Part shown: positions 16,269 through 27,018 of the stretch, piece by piece | How positions within the stretch are numbered: position 1 is the first letter of the stretch | Layout of the letters: each line of letters starts with the position of its first letter | Source: Lachnospiraceae bacterium | GTDB taxonomy: Bacteria; Bacillota; Clostridia; Lachnospirales; Lachnospiraceae | Reading direction: 5' to 3' | DNA: 34,114 bases | Assembly: GCA_021203465.1 (NCBI GenBank) | Contig: JAJQBC010000040.1 | Span: forward strand, 1-34,114 | The notes under the pieces: model-generated | The model's database searches: none | What the model was told of the DNA's origin: nothing | Seen by the model: the letters and a program-made list of their open reading frames with translations, nothing else | Position numbers and translations under genes: made by a program

Positions 16269-17657
16269 ATGAAGGAAAAAGTATTTGCCTATATAGAAAA
16301 ATATGAGATGCTGCCCGCGGGGACAGACGTAATTGTCGGCTTTTCCGGCGGCCTGGATTCGGCGGCGCTGCTGACATTGCTGAGGGAGTACAGCGAACGG
16401 CACGGGAATCGGGTTCGGGCGGTTCACGTGCATCATGGAATTCGCGGGGAAGGTGCAGACAGGGATCTTCAGTTTTGCGAGACATTTTGCCGGGAACGCG
16501 GGATTCCCTTTCAGGCGTATTATCGGGATGTACCGGAGCTGGCAAAGAAGGAAGGCTTAAGCCTCGAGGAGGCGGGGCGAAAAGCCCGCTATGAAGTGTT
16601 TCGATTGTGCATGGAGGAGATGCCGGGAGCGCGGACGGCGCTCGCACATCATCAGAACGATCAGGCGGAGACGATGCTGTTCCGGCTGATGCGCGGCACA
16701 GGCCTGAAAGGGCTGGGCGGGATGAGGCCGGTGAACTTCCCTTATATCCGCCCGCTGCTCTGCGTCAGCAGGGATGAAATCTTACGCTGGCTTGCGCAGG
16801 AGCAGATTCTCTGGACGGAGGATGAGAGCAATGGAGATCTGTCTTACGAGAGAAACCGCATCCGCCGCCAGTTGATTGTCCCGATGGAGGAGATCCGACC
16901 CGGCAGTGTGGCGCGTATGGCTGCTGCGGCAGAACGGCTTCAGGAGGACGAGGATTTTTTTGTGCAGGAGACGGAGAAGGCGCATGAACGCTTCGTCCAC
17001 ATGACGGACGGGGGCTGTGATATTCAGCTTGCAGCGTTTTCTGAGCTTCATCCGGCGGTTCAGAAAAGGCTGGTTTTGCGTTGCACGGAGCAGCTGCGCG
17101 GTAGTGCGCGCGATCTCACGGCTGTCCATGCGGAGCAGATCTGTGCGCTCGCGGCGGGCAGACGTGGGAGCAGGATTTCTCTGCCGGGCGGCGTTTATGC
17201 GGTACTGGGCTATGAAGCGCTTTCGCTTTGCCGGACCGGGGAGGAGGCGGAAATCCCGGCGGAGATCCCGGTTTTACAGGATGACAGTGCGACGCATGAG
17301 GAGCACAGATTTATGGGAGAGACCTTTCTATTTGATGTCGAACCAGCGGGTAAAAATGACAAAATTCCTACAAATCGCTATACGAAGTGGTTTGATTATG
17401 ATAAAATCAGAGAAGGGGCAGTCCTTCGTACCAGACGTCCGGGAGATTTTCTGGCAAATGGGAAGGGCTCTCACAAGAAGTTGAAGGATTACCTGATCGA
17501 CTGTAAGCTGCCGCGGGAAGAGCGGGACAGGTGCATCCTTCTGGCGGACGGCAGCCATGTGATCTGGGTGGTCGGCCTGCGTATCAGTGAGGAGTATAAG
17601 GTGAGCAGCCGGACGCAGAGGATTCTGAAAGTACGAAAGAAAAACGCGGAGGGGTAA
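16269..17657 (+). CDS. tilS: tRNA(Ile)-lysidine synthase
   Basis: TilS attaches lysine to C34 of the CAU-anticodon isoleucine tRNA, changing it to read AUA. The PP-loop ATP-binding motif SGGLDS is at residues 26-31. The N-terminal N-type ATPase domain includes HVHHGIRGEGADRD and ALAHHQNDQAETMLFRL, and the C-terminal TilS substrate-binding domain ends near KVSSRTQRILKV. I give the ATG at 16269, which yields a normal-length N-terminus; a GTG at 16245 adds eight residues. Neither has a clear Shine-Dalgarno, so translation may be coupled to spoIIE, which ends 36 bases upstream. hpt starts four bases after its stop, the usual tilS-hpt-ftsH order. Confidence 0.93.
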   Translation: MKEKVFAYIEKYEMLPAGTDVIVGFSGGLDSAALLTLLREYSERHGNRVRAVHVHHGIRGEGADRDLQFCETFCRERGIPFQAYYRDVPELAKKEGLSLEEAGRKARYEVFRLCMEEMPGARTALAHHQNDQAETMLFRLMRGTGLKGLGGMRPVNFPYIRPLLCVSRDEILRWLAQEQILWTEDESNGDLSYERNRIRRQLIVPMEEIRPGSVARMAAAAERLQEDEDFFVQETEKAHERFVHMTDGGCDIQLAAFSELHPAVQKRLVLRCTEQLRGSARDLTAVHAEQICALAAGRRGSRISLPGGVYAVLGYEALSLCRTGEEAEIPAEIPVLQDDSATHEEHRFMGETFLFDVEPAGKNDKIPTNRYTKWFDYDKIREGAVLRTRRPGDFLANGKGSHKKLKDYLIDCKLPREERDRCILLADGSHVIWVVGLRISEEYKVSSRTQRILKVRKKNAEG

Positions 17658-17660
17658 GCG

Positions 17661-18188
17661 ATGGAAAAACATCATGTGGTGACTATGTTGTCGGAGCAGG
17701 AGATTGACGCGCGGATTCGGGAGCTGGGCATGGAGATCAGCCGCGATTACGCGGGAAAGAGTATTCACCTGATCTGTATTCTGAAGGGAAGCGTCTATTT
17801 TACCTGCGAACTAGCGAAACGCATTACAATACCGGTTACGATGGATTTCATGCAGTGTTCGAGTTACGGCGCAGCCACGAAGTCCAGCGGCGTCGTGAGG
17901 CTGGATAAGGATCTGGACGAGCCGATCACGGACCGGCACGTGCTGATTATCGAAGATATTATCGATTCCGGGAGGACGCTGAATCATTTGAAAAAGCTTC
18001 TCTCCCAGAGAAACCCGGCCAGCCTGAAGATCTGTACTCTGCTCGACAAGCCGGACCGTCGCGTGGTCGATGTGGATGTGGAATATGTGGGATTTCAGAT
18101 AGAGGATAAATTTGTGGTGGGTTACGGATTGGATTATGACCAGCAGTACAGGAATCTGCCATACATTGGAGTTGTAGAATTTGAGTAA
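17661..18188 (+). CDS. hpt: Hypoxanthine phosphoribosyltransferase
   Basis: It salvages hypoxanthine (and guanine) to IMP/GMP using PRPP. The 175 residues contain the PRPP-binding motif EDIIDSGRT at 98-106 preceded by HVLIIE, the loop around ILKGSVYF, the flexible loop SSYGAATKSSG and the purine-binding C-terminal VGYGLDYDQQYRNLPYIG. Ribosome binding is from GGAGGGG at the very end of tilS. A structured 90-base gap separates it from ftsH. Confidence 0.96.
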   Translation: MEKHHVVTMLSEQEIDARIRELGMEISRDYAGKSIHLICILKGSVYFTCELAKRITIPVTMDFMQCSSYGAATKSSGVVRLDKDLDEPITDRHVLIIEDIIDSGRTLNHLKKLLSQRNPASLKICTLLDKPDRRVVDVDVEYVGFQIEDKFVVGYGLDYDQQYRNLPYIGVVEFE

Positions 18189-18191
18189 CAG

Positions 18192-18245
18192 TTCAGGACG
18201 GCATATAGCCTTCAGAGAAGGCGGGCTGTGGTTTGCCGTTCTGAA
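18192..18245 (+). other. Nested stem-loop between hpt and ftsH
   Basis: The outer stem is TTCAGGACGGCA (18192-18203) with TGCCGTTCTGAA (18234-18245), 12 pairs including one G-T. Inside, GCCTTC (18208-18213) and GAAGGC (18217-18222) form a perfect 6-bp hairpin. No T run follows, so it is not a classical terminator. It may be a processing or stability structure, or a leader element for ftsH. Confidence 0.6.
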
Positions 18246-18280
18246 GTGATGAAACTAACTGACAGGAGGATAAAGACAGT

Positions 18281-20092
18281 TTGAACAAACAATGGAAGGG
18301 AATCGGCACTTACCTGCTGTTTTTTCTGGTGATCTGCGCCGTGCTGGTCTTCTTTGAAAACCAGATGGATGAAAGCATGGCTTACACTTATCAGCAATTT
18401 GAACAGGTGCTGGAAGATGGCGAGATCGTCAGTGCGCTGATCACGCCCAATCAGGAGACGCCCACGGGCACCGTGACCTATGTCCTGACGGACGGTTCCA
18501 CGAAGACGACGGAGGTGCTGAACACAGAGACGATCGAGGAGCTCTTCTCGGAGCTCGACGTCGCATATGACATCGACGAGGTGAAACAGTCCAGCTTTTT
18601 TGAAACTTATGGTTTTTCACTGATCCTCTGCGCGATTCTGATTTTCTATGTGGTTATGACCATGGGACGGAATGGCGGCGGCAGCAATGCCAGAATGATG
18701 GATTTTGGCAAGAGCCATGCGCAGATGTCGACCGGAAAGGATACGCAGGTCGGATTCCGCGATGTGGCGGGTCTCGAGGAGGAGAAGGGTGAGCTCGAGG
18801 AGATCGTCGATTTTCTGCGCAATCCCGCGTGCTATACGGCGGTCGGCGCGCACATTCCGAAGGGCGTGCTGCTTGTGGGAGCTCCCGGTACCGGCAAGAC
18901 GCTGATCGCGAAGGCAGTGGCAGGGGAGGCCGGTGTGCCTTTCTTCAGCATCTCCGGTTCTGATTTTGTGGAGATGTTCGTGGGTGTCGGCGCGTCTCGT
19001 GTGCGTGACCTGTTTCAGAATGCGAAGAAGAATGCGCCCTGTATCGTATTTATCGACGAGATTGACGCGGTCGCCAGACGCCGCGGCACCGGTATGGGAG
19101 GCGGGCACGACGAGAGAGAGCAGACGCTGAACCAGCTTCTCGTGGAGATGGACGGTTTCGGCGTCAATGAAGGCATTATTGTCATGGCAGCGACGAACCG
19201 GGTGGACATCCTCGATCCGGCGATTATGCGTCCCGGGCGCTTTGATCGGAAGATCGGCGTGAGCCGTCCGGATGTGAAGGGGCGCGAGGATATCCTGAAG
19301 GTACACGCGAAGAATAAACCGCTTGGTGACGACGTAGATCTGCACCAGATCGCGCAGACGACGGCGGGTTTCACAGGAGCCGATCTGGAGAATCTGCTGA
19401 ATGAGGCTGCGATCGTGGCGGCCCGGGACGGACGCTCCTATGTTGTGCAGGCGGATATTCAGAAGGCATTTATCAAGGTGGGGATCGGCGCCGAGAAAAA
19501 GAGCCGCGTGATGTCCGAGAAGGAGAAACGCATCACGGCTTATCATGAGGCGGGGCATGCGATCCTGTTCCACCTGCTGCCCGACGTGGGGCCGGTCTAT
19601 ACCGTGTCCATTATTCCGACGGGCATGGGAGCCGCGGGCTATACGATGCCGCTCCCGGAGAAGGACGAGATGTTCGAGACGCGCGGCAGGATGCTGCAGA
19701 ATATTATCGTCGACCTTGGCGGCCGTGTGGCGGAGGAGCTCGTCTTTGACGACATCACGACCGGCGCGTCTCAGGATATCAAGCAGGCGACCTCTCTTGC
19801 GAAGTCCATGGTGACGAAGTATGGGATGTCCGAGAAGCTTGGCTTGATCCGCTATGGGGACGATGAGGAAGAGGTTTTCATCGGCCGTGATCTGGCTCAT
19901 GCGAGGGGCTATGGTGAACAGGTAGCCGGTGAGATTGATCAGGAGGTCAAGCGTATCATTGACGAGTGCTACAGCAGGGCGAAGAAGATGATAACGGAGC
20001 ACCGCGGGGTGCTGGACGCCTGTGCGGAGCTGCTGCTCGAGAAAGAAAAGATTGGACGCGAGGAGTTCGAGAACCTTTTTTGTGCAGAATAG
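18281..20092 (+). CDS. ftsH: ATP-dependent zinc metalloprotease FtsH
   Basis: A membrane-bound AAA+ protease that degrades unneeded or damaged membrane and cytoplasmic proteins and supports sporulation in Bacillus. The 603 residues have two N-terminal membrane spans (about 8-25 and 112-128) enclosing an extracytoplasmic domain. The AAA module has Walker A GAPGTGKT (200-207), Walker [11 protein letters not shown] and the SRH with RPGRFDR. The zinc site is HEAGH (422-426) with third ligand Asp499 in GASQD. The start is TTG, with AGGAGGA ten bases upstream. A strong terminator lies about 135 bases after the stop. Confidence 0.96.
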   Translation: MNKQWKGIGTYLLFFLVICAVLVFFENQMDESMAYTYQQFEQVLEDGEIVSALITPNQETPTGTVTYVLTDGSTKTTEVLNTETIEELFSELDVAYDIDEVKQSSFFETYGFSLILCAILIFYVVMTMGRNGGGSNARMMDFGKSHAQMSTGKDTQVGFRDVAGLEEEKGELEEIVDFLRNPACYTAVGAHIPKGVLLVGAPGTGKTLIAKAVAGEAGVPFFSISGSDFVEMFVGVGASRVRDLFQNAKKNAPCIVFIDEIDAVARRRGTGMGGGHDEREQTLNQLLVEMDGFGVNEGIIVMAATNRVDILDPAIMRPGRFDRKIGVSRPDVKGREDILKVHAKNKPLGDDVDLHQIAQTTAGFTGADLENLLNEAAIVAARDGRSYVVQADIQKAFIKVGIGAEKKSRVMSEKEKRITAYHEAGHAILFHLLPDVGPVYTVSIIPTGMGAAGYTMPLPEKDEMFETRGRMLQNIIVDLGGRVAEELVFDDITTGASQDIKQATSLAKSMVTKYGMSEKLGLIRYGDDEEEVFIGRDLAHARGYGEQVAGEIDQEVKRIIDECYSRAKKMITEHRGVLDACAELLLEKEKIGREEFENLFCAE

Positions 20093-20226
20093 ACAAATTT
20101 GAAACCTCATTTTTGTGAAGTTTGTGTAGACTTCAATTTGAGTTTATGCTATTATAACATTCGTAAACCCCCAATACATTTTTAGTTTTTGCTACACCCC
20201 ATAAGAAACAAGAAATACCTTCTCCT

Positions 20227-20257
20227 AAAAAAGACAGCTTACCCCGCTGTCTTTTTT
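20227..20257 (+). terminator. Intrinsic terminator downstream of ftsH
   Basis: A perfect 12-bp inverted repeat, AAAAAAGACAGC (20227-20238) and GCTGTCTTTTTT (20246-20257), with a seven-base loop. A and T runs on both sides allow termination in either direction. Confidence 0.88.
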
Positions 20258-20281
20258 ACTGCAATTTTCTTCACCAAAGGT

Positions 20282-20310
20282 TTGTAATGAAGATTTATCT
20301 GTGCTAGACT
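20282..20310 (+). promoter_or_regulatory. Candidate promoter for the FGGY kinase gene
   Basis: TTGTAA (20282-20287), 17 bases, then TAGACT (20305-20310) with an extended TGC before the -10. It lies about 85 bases before the start codon and after the ftsH terminator. The -10 is a weak match. Confidence 0.4.
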
Positions 20311-20396
20311 ATTTATAAAATATCCGAACGGTGGCCATGAGGATGGTGCGCCCGCGTACAGGGAAAAATGGATAAAAATACAGGAGGGTATATTTC

Positions 20397-21995
20397 ATGG
20401 GTAATGCAAAAGATACTATTATAAATGGGAAGGCGATTCTCGGTATCGAACTTGGTTCCACCAGGATCAAGGGGGTTTTGATCGACGAAAATAATGTTCC
20501 GATTGCTTCCGGTGCGCATGACTGGGAGAATCGACTGGAGAACGGTGTCTGGACTTACGCGTTGGAAGATGTCTGGACCGGTTTGCAGGACTGCTATCAG
20601 GATCTGGCGAGAGACGTGCAGGAGCGCTACGGCGTGAAAATGGAGCGTCTCGGCGCGGTTGGCTTCAGCGCCATGATGCACGGCTATCTGGCGTTCGACA
20701 AGGACGGAAAGCAGCTGGCGCCATTCCGTACCTGGAGAAATACGATTACGCAGGAGGCGTCAGAGAAGCTCTCGGAGCTTTTTAGTTTCCATATTCCACA
20801 GAGATGGAGCATCGCGCATCTGTATCAGGCGATACTGAATGGAGAGTCGCATGTGAAGGATGTGGATTTCCTCACGACGCTGGATGGTTATGTGCACTGG
20901 CAGCTGACCGGCGAGAAGGTGCTGGGCGTTGGCAGCGCTTCCGGGATGTTCCCGATTGATTCCCGGACGAAAGATTATGATGCCGCTATGATACAGAAGT
21001 TTGATACACTGGCGGTGTCGGGCGGATATCTCTGGAAAGTGGAGGATCTGCTTCCAAAGGTATTGCTGGCAGGTGACCGTGCCGGCGTGCTGACAGAGGA
21101 GGGTGCCAGAAAGCTTGACCCGACGGGAACACTTCAGGGTGGCTGCCCGGTTTGCCCGCCCGAGGGCGATGCAGGGACGGGCATGGCGGCGACCAACAGT
21201 GTGAAGCTGCGCACGGGCAATGTCTCTGCAGGGACATCCGTATTCGCGATGATCGTGTTGGAAAAGCCGCTTAAGAAGGCGCATGAAGAGATTGATATGG
21301 TGACTACGCCGGCCGGAGATGCGGTGGCGATGGTGCACTGCAACAACTGTACGTCGGATCTGAATGCCTGGGTCAACATCTTCAGGGAGTTTGCAGAGAG
21401 CTTTGGCGTGGAAGCAGATACGGACAGGCTGTATGGTACTCTGTACAATAAAGCGCTGGAGGGTGACAGGGACTGCGGAGGTCTTCTGTCCTACAATTAT
21501 TACTCAGGCGAGCATATCACAGGCTTTGAAGAGGGGAGACCTCTGTTTGTCCGCATGCCGGACAGCCGGTTTACGCTGGCGAATTTCATGCGCATGAACC
21601 TGTATTCTTCACTTGGCGCATTGAAAGTGGGACTGGATATCCTTCAGAAGGAGGAAGATGTCGCGGTCGACCGGATCACCGGACACGGCGGCCTGTTTAA
21701 GACAAAAGGCGTCGGACAGAAGATTCTTGCCGCAGCCATGAATGCCACCGTATCGGTCATGGAGACTGCGGGCGAGGGCGGCGCGTGGGGCATCACTTTT
21801 CTGGCTTCCTACATGCTGCGCAGAGAAGCGGGCGAGACGCTCGAGGATTATCTTCAGAATAAGGTCTTTGGCGGGGATGAGGGTGTGAAGATGGATCCGG
21901 ATCCGGAGGATGTGAAGGGATTTGAGGCATTTATGAGCCGCTATCGCGCGGGTTTGCCGATTGAGAGAGCCGCAGTGGACGTGGAGAAGATGTAA
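20397..21995 (+). CDS. FGGY-family carbohydrate kinase, L-ribulokinase-like
   Basis: It phosphorylates a sugar or polyol with ATP. The 532 residues have both actin-fold FGGY domains: the first phosphate motif in [15 protein letters not shown] (16-30), the segment [13 protein letters not shown], the catalytic-Asp region [10 protein letters not shown], and the adenosine motif with [10 protein letters not shown] near the C-terminus. From memory it resembles the Bacteroides-type L-ribulokinase/xylulokinase group more than classical XylB or GlpK. That is a recollection, not a search. No isomerase, epimerase or sugar transporter lies next to it, so the substrate stays open. CAGGAGGG gives a clear ATG start. 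Confidence 0.85.
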   Translation: MGNAKDTIINGKAILGIELGSTRIKGVLIDENNVPIASGAHDWENRLENGVWTYALEDVWTGLQDCYQDLARDVQERYGVKMERLGAVGFSAMMHGYLAFDKDGKQLAPFRTWRNTITQEASEKLSELFSFHIPQRWSIAHLYQAILNGESHVKDVDFLTTLDGYVHWQLTGEKVLGVGSASGMFPIDSRTKDYDAAMIQKFDTLAVSGGYLWKVEDLLPKVLLAGDRAGVLTEEGARKLDPTGTLQGGCPVCPPEGDAGTGMAATNSVKLRTGNVSAGTSVFAMIVLEKPLKKAHEEIDMVTTPAGDAVAMVHCNNCTSDLNAWVNIFREFAESFGVEADTDRLYGTLYNKALEGDRDCGGLLSYNYYSGEHITGFEEGRPLFVRMPDSRFTLANFMRMNLYSSLGALKVGLDILQKEEDVAVDRITGHGGLFKTKGVGQKILAAAMNATVSVMETAGEGGAWGITFLASYMLRREAGETLEDYLQNKVFGGDEGVKMDPDPEDVKGFEAFMSRYRAGLPIERAAVDVEKM

Positions 21996-22070
21996 CCTGT
22001 GTAACTTATACCCTGCTGTATAAGAAACCTGAATTTTGGGAAAGATGGTGAGAGGAGGAATGGTGAAAAT

Positions 22071-22418
22071 ATGAGAGTGCGAAGCAGACTTTTACTTATT
22101 GCGATATTGATTGTGGCGCTTGTCGGCTGTTCTTCCGGTGGAGGCACGACATCCGGCAGCCAGACAGAATCCGGCAACGCGGCACAGACCGGTGAGGAGG
22201 CGCGCTCCGTGCTGGTCGGGACGATCAGCGGGATTACAGATGATGTCTTTACCGTCACGGATCAGGACGGTATCCCTTATGATTTTCCCTTTGAGGGAGA
22301 AGCACCTGATGGGCTGGAGGATGTTTCAGAAGGCGATTACGTGAAGATTACCTACACCGGAGATCTCTCCGAGACAGATGGTTTTGACGGCGAGGTTGTG
22401 TCGGTGGAAAAGCAGTAG
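22071..22418 (+). CDS. Small lipoprotein of unknown function
   Basis: A 115-residue protein with a short basic N-terminus (MRVRSR), a hydrophobic segment and the lipobox LVGC with Cys20, so it is probably lipid-anchored outside the cell. A Ser/Gly/Thr-rich linker (about 21-44) leads to a small beta-rich domain with VGTISGITDDVFTV and GDYVKITYTGDL, which looks OB-like, as in DUF3221/YobA-type proteins. No enzyme motif is visible. AGAGGAGG lies about 15 bases upstream of the ATG, rather far. It ends just before a long hairpin. Confidence 0.72.
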   Translation: MRVRSRLLLIAILIVALVGCSSGGGTTSGSQTESGNAAQTGEEARSVLVGTISGITDDVFTVTDQDGIPYDFPFEGEAPDGLEDVSEGDYVKITYTGDLSETDGFDGEVVSVEKQ

Positions 22419-22437
22419 AAAACTTTTTTGTCATAAA

Positions 22438-22485
22438 ATGAGAAAACCCCGAAAAAAGGACTTGCTTTTTTTCGGGTTTTCTCAT
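22438..22485 (+). terminator. Long hairpin after the lipoprotein gene
   Basis: ATGAGAAAACCC (22438-22449) plus GAAAAAAG (22451-22458) pair with CTTTTTTTC (22465-22473) plus GGGTTTTCTCAT (22474-22485), about 20 pairs with one extra C. The T run lies within the right arm. It probably ends the lipoprotein transcript. The tRNA promoter -10 begins in its last base. Confidence 0.75.
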
Positions 22486-22490
22486 ATAAT
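22462..22490 (+). promoter_or_regulatory. Promoter of the tRNA-Gln gene
   Basis: A perfect -10 TATAAT (22485-22490) lies about 20 bases before the tRNA. The -35 position (TTGCTT, 22462-22467, 17-base spacer) matches only in its first three bases and lies in the upstream hairpin. Confidence 0.6.
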
Positions 22491-22508
22491 AACATTCGTT
22501 GAACACAT

Positions 22509-22580
22509 AGGGCTATCGCCAAATGGTAAGGCAACGGACTCTGACTCCGTCATTTCCAGGTTCGAATCCTGGTAGCCCTG
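22509..22580 (+). tRNA. tRNA-Gln (anticodon CUG)
   Basis: The cloverleaf is complete. Acceptor AGGGCTA (22509-22515) pairs with TAGCCCT (22573-22579). The D arm is GCC/GGC. The anticodon stem ACGGA/TCCGT encloses loop CTCTGAC with anticodon CTG at 22541-22543. The T arm CCAGG/CCTGG encloses TTCGAAT. G is the discriminator and CCA is not encoded. It reads CAG codons. It has its own promoter and terminator. Confidence 0.97.
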
Positions 22581-22589
22581 CTCTTAAGA

Positions 22590-22622
22590 CCCCGGCAGTG
22601 AGGACTGCCGGGGTTGTTTTTT
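22590..22622 (+). terminator. Intrinsic terminator of tRNA-Gln
   Basis: A perfect 9-bp stem, CCCCGGCAG (22590-22598) with CTGCCGGGG (22605-22613), a six-base loop and a T-rich tail begin ten bases after the tRNA. Confidence 0.92.
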
Positions 22623-22686
22623 GCTCAAAAACGTTGAATTTCCGGGATTTTCTCGGGGGCACGCCGGAAATGGCGTTCGGAAGAAA

Positions 22687-24579
22687 TCAGTTCGCGTTGC
22701 TCGCCTCAATCTTGACCTTGCTCCAGAGATTGGCGAGCGTTTTCTTGGTATTCTCATTGTAGACGAAGACTTCGTCGTTCTCGTTGTCCGTGCGCGGGAG
22801 GTAGGCGTTGATGCCCTCGTAATCGCCGCCCTCGCCGGAGAGATCAGCCATGACTTCCGCGTTCGGGGAAGTGTAGCCCACATAGCTTGAATTGTCATAG
22901 GCGCCGTCGTAGTCGCAGACATAATTGATGAAGACGTGCGCGAGTTCCACATTCTGCGCGTTCGCGGGGATGACCATCGCATCGGTCCAGAGGTTCGTGC
23001 CGCTCTTTGGCAGGTAGAAGCCCATGTCTTCATTCTCCGCCATGATATAGGCGGCGTCGCCGGAGTAGACCAGGCCGAGCGCCTTGCGGCCCTGCGCCAT
23101 GTTGTCGATGATCTCGTCGGTGACGATCTCCGGCTCCATTGTCTGCACGCACTGCACGAGCCACTCGTAGGCCTCCTGAATCTCGTCCTCGTCCTCCGTG
23201 TTCATCGAGTAGCCGAGCGCCTTGAGCGCCATCATGAAGGAATCGCGCTCCGAGTCGTAGAGATAGATATCTCCCTTATATTTCTCATTGAGGAAAATGT
23301 TAAAGCCCTGCTCTTCGAGATCCTCGATATCGACGACAGTCGTATCGTACACGATGCCGACCGTACCCCAGAAATAGGGGACGGAATACACGTTGCCCGG
23401 GTCGTAGGAGAGGTCGAGGCAGTTCTCATCGAGCTTGTCCCAGCAGTCCAGCAGCGAGTAGTCTAGCTTCTGTAGGAAGCCTTCCTCGATCAGGCGCTGG
23501 ATCATGTAGTCGCTCGGCACAAGGATGTCGTAGGATTCGCCGTTCACGACCTTGATGTACATCTGCTCGTTGGAGTCGAAATTCTCCACGACGACGGTTG
23601 CGCCGGTCTCCTCTTCGAAATCGCTCAGGATGTTCTCGCCGGTGTACTCGCCCCAGTTGTAGATGTGCAACGTCTGTCCCGCATAGGGAAGGTTCGCGTC
23701 CGTCTGCCGGGCGGAGAAGAGCGCAGCGACGGCCACGACAGCGCATAGTGCAACAACCGCCGGCACGAGCATCCGGCGCGGCGTCAGCTCATCCCTTCCT
23801 TCCCTTTTCTTTGCAACCAGCGGAAGTACGTTGACCAGTACCATGACCAGCGTGATGATCAGGATGACGAGCGTCGAGAGCGCGTTGATGCTCGGGTTCA
23901 CACGTTTGCTCATCGTGTACACGAGAATGCTGATATTTTTTACGCCCTGCCCGGTTACGAAGTAGGAGATGATGAAGTCGTCGATCGACATCGTGAAGGC
24001 GATCAGCGCGCCGGAGATGATGCCGGGCATGATCTGCGGAACGACGACCTTCGTCAGAGCCTGAAATGGGCTGGCGCCCAGATCCATCGCCGCATCGGCC
24101 AGATTCGGGTCGAGCGAACGGATTTTTGGTGTGACTGACAGCATCACATAGGGGATGCAGAAGGCGATGTGCGCCAGCAGCATTGTTGTGTAGCCACGCT
24201 CGACCTGAAAGGTGATAAAGAGCAGCATGAGGCCGATTGCTGTCACGATCTCCGGGTTCATGATCGGAAAGTCGTTGATTTGTTTCATGACATCGCGGAC
24301 GATCTTGCGCGAGCTGCTGATACCGATCGCGGCGACTGTGCCGACGACAGTTGAGATGAGCGTGGCAAAAATCGCGACGCTAAAAGTCGTGTAGAGCGCG
24401 CTCATCATGCCGTGCGATTCGAGCATATGCAGGTACCAGCGCAGCGAGAAGCCGGTGAAATTCGTCAGCGACTTGCTTTCGTTGAAAGAAAAGATAACGA
24501 TATACAGGATGGGGAGGTAGAAAAAGCAGATGGCTGCCGCCATCATAAATTTTCCGACCGGGCGTTTCTTCTGTCTCAT
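22687..24579 (-). CDS. potCD: Fused spermidine/putrescine ABC transporter permease PotC and binding protein PotD
   Basis: Two transporter parts occur in one 630-residue chain. Residues 1 to about 262 are the PotC permease, with six hydrophobic spans and the ATPase-docking EAA loop DAAMDLGASPFQALTKVVVP. A further membrane span (about 270-290) leads to an external PotD-type solute-binding domain (about 300-630) with LHIYNWGEYTGENIL, NGESYDILVPSDYMI and VPYFWGTVGIVYD, where PotD Trp/Asp/Tyr residues cradle the polyamine. The span replaces the signal peptide, so the binding domain is tethered to the permease. Its ATG overlaps the potB stop (TAATG), showing translational coupling. It is the last gene of the pot operon. 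Confidence 0.95.
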   Translation of the reverse strand: MRQKKRPVGKFMMAAAICFFYLPILYIVIFSFNESKSLTNFTGFSLRWYLHMLESHGMMSALYTTFSVAIFATLISTVVGTVAAIGISSSRKIVRDVMKQINDFPIMNPEIVTAIGLMLLFITFQVERGYTTMLLAHIAFCIPYVMLSVTPKIRSLDPNLADAAMDLGASPFQALTKVVVPQIMPGIISGALIAFTMSIDDFIISYFVTGQGVKNISILVYTMSKRVNPSINALSTLVILIITLVMVLVNVLPLVAKKREGRDELTPRRMLVPAVVALCAVVAVAALFSARQTDANLPYAGQTLHIYNWGEYTGENILSDFEEETGATVVVENFDSNEQMYIKVVNGESYDILVPSDYMIQRLIEEGFLQKLDYSLLDCWDKLDENCLDLSYDPGNVYSVPYFWGTVGIVYDTTVVDIEDLEEQGFNIFLNEKYKGDIYLYDSERDSFMMALKALGYSMNTEDEDEIQEAYEWLVQCVQTMEPEIVTDEIIDNMAQGRKALGLVYSGDAAYIMAENEDMGFYLPKSGTNLWTDAMVIPANAQNVELAHVFINYVCDYDGAYDNSSYVGYTSPNAEVMADLSGEGGDYEGINAYLPRTDNENDEVFVYNENTKKTLANLWSKVKIEASNAN

Positions 24580-25421
24580 TATGGCCGTTCCCCCTTTCCT
24601 CCCTCATTGCGGGCTTCGATTCGCCGAACAAGCATCATCAGGAACATCATGATAACCGCCATGATGATGGCGATCGCGCTGCCGAAGTTCCACTCCCCGA
24701 CGGTGATGAACTGGTTTTCAATCATATTTCCGATGAGAAAATACTGTCCGCCACCCAGCATCTTTGGGATGAAGAAGGAACTGACCGCGGGCAGGAAGAC
24801 GAGTGTGATGCCATTCACGACGCCGGGCAGGGAGAGCGGCAGCGTGACGAGCCGGAAGGTCTCGCGCGGGCTTGCGCCTAGATCCGCACTGGCGTCCAGC
24901 AGGGCATAGTCCATCTTGGAGAGCGAGGTCTGGATCTGTAGGATCATAAAGGGCAGGAAGTTGTAGACCATACCGAGCAGCACCGCGCCCTCCGTGTACA
25001 GAAGCTCACCGTCGGCGAGACCGAGCAGGCTGAGTACGCGCTGCACGAGGCCGCCCTCGCTTAAGAGACCGATCCAGGCGTAGGTGCGGACCAGCATGTT
25101 GATCCACATCGGAAAGGTAATGCAGAGGATCAGGATGTTCTGCGTCTTTTCCTCGCAGCGCGCGATGAAATAGGCGATCGGATAGCCCAGCAGCAGACAG
25201 ATTACGGTCGTCTTGAGCGCGATCAGGATCGAGCGCCAGAGAATCAGCAAGAAATCCGGATCAGTGAAAAATTTCACATAATTGTCCAGTGTAAAGGTAA
25301 AGGGGATGATGCTGTTGCCCTGATCCGTGAAGGAGTAGACGGCGATCAGCAGCATCGGGAGCAGCAGCATCAGTGCCGCCCATGCGATGTAGGGTATCGC
25401 GAGCCTTGAAAATCGTTTCAT
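24579..25421 (-). CDS. potB: Spermidine/putrescine ABC transporter permease PotB
   Basis: The first permease subunit of the polyamine importer. The 280 residues hold six membrane spans and the EAA loop DASADLGASPRETFRLVTLP for contact with PotA. The start ATG follows the potA stop by three bases, and its Shine-Dalgarno (GGAG) lies within the last codons of potA. Its stop overlaps the start of potCD. Length and motifs are normal, unlike both flanking subunits. Confidence 0.95.
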   Translation of the reverse strand: MKRFSRLAIPYIAWAALMLLLPMLLIAVYSFTDQGNSIIPFTFTLDNYVKFFTDPDFLLILWRSILIALKTTVICLLLGYPIAYFIARCEEKTQNILILCITFPMWINMLVRTYAWIGLLSEGGLVQRVLSLLGLADGELLYTEGAVLLGMVYNFLPFMILQIQTSLSKMDYALLDASADLGASPRETFRLVTLPLSLPGVVNGITLVFLPAVSSFFIPKMLGGGQYFLIGNMIENQFITVGEWNFGSAIAIIMAVIMMFLMMLVRRIEARNEGGKGERP

Positions 25422-25424
25422 AGT

Positions 25425-27002
<1,578 letters not shown>

Positions 27003-27018
27003 AATCGCACTTCCTTTC

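Larger units (their letters stand above)
20093..20396. other. 304-base intergenic region between ftsH and the FGGY kinase gene
   Basis: It holds no gene. It contains a small hairpin (TGAAGT/ACTTCA, 20116-20135), an AT-rich stretch with ATAACATTCGT (20154-20164) that is also found just after the tRNA-Gln promoter -10, a strong terminator (20227-20257) and a candidate promoter (20282-20310). Confidence 0.6.

Noticed and set aside
18617-20110. A long minus-strand open frame (497 residues) opposite ftsH
   Set aside because: It is a shadow of ftsH caused by GC-rich codon bias. The plus strand carries an unmistakable FtsH and the minus frame has no family features.
20127-20164. A possible second promoter (TAGACT, 17 bases, TATTAT) sharing ATAACATTCGT with the tRNA-Gln promoter region
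   Set aside because: Both hexamers are weak, a terminator lies downstream before any gene, and an 11-base AT-rich match can arise by chance.
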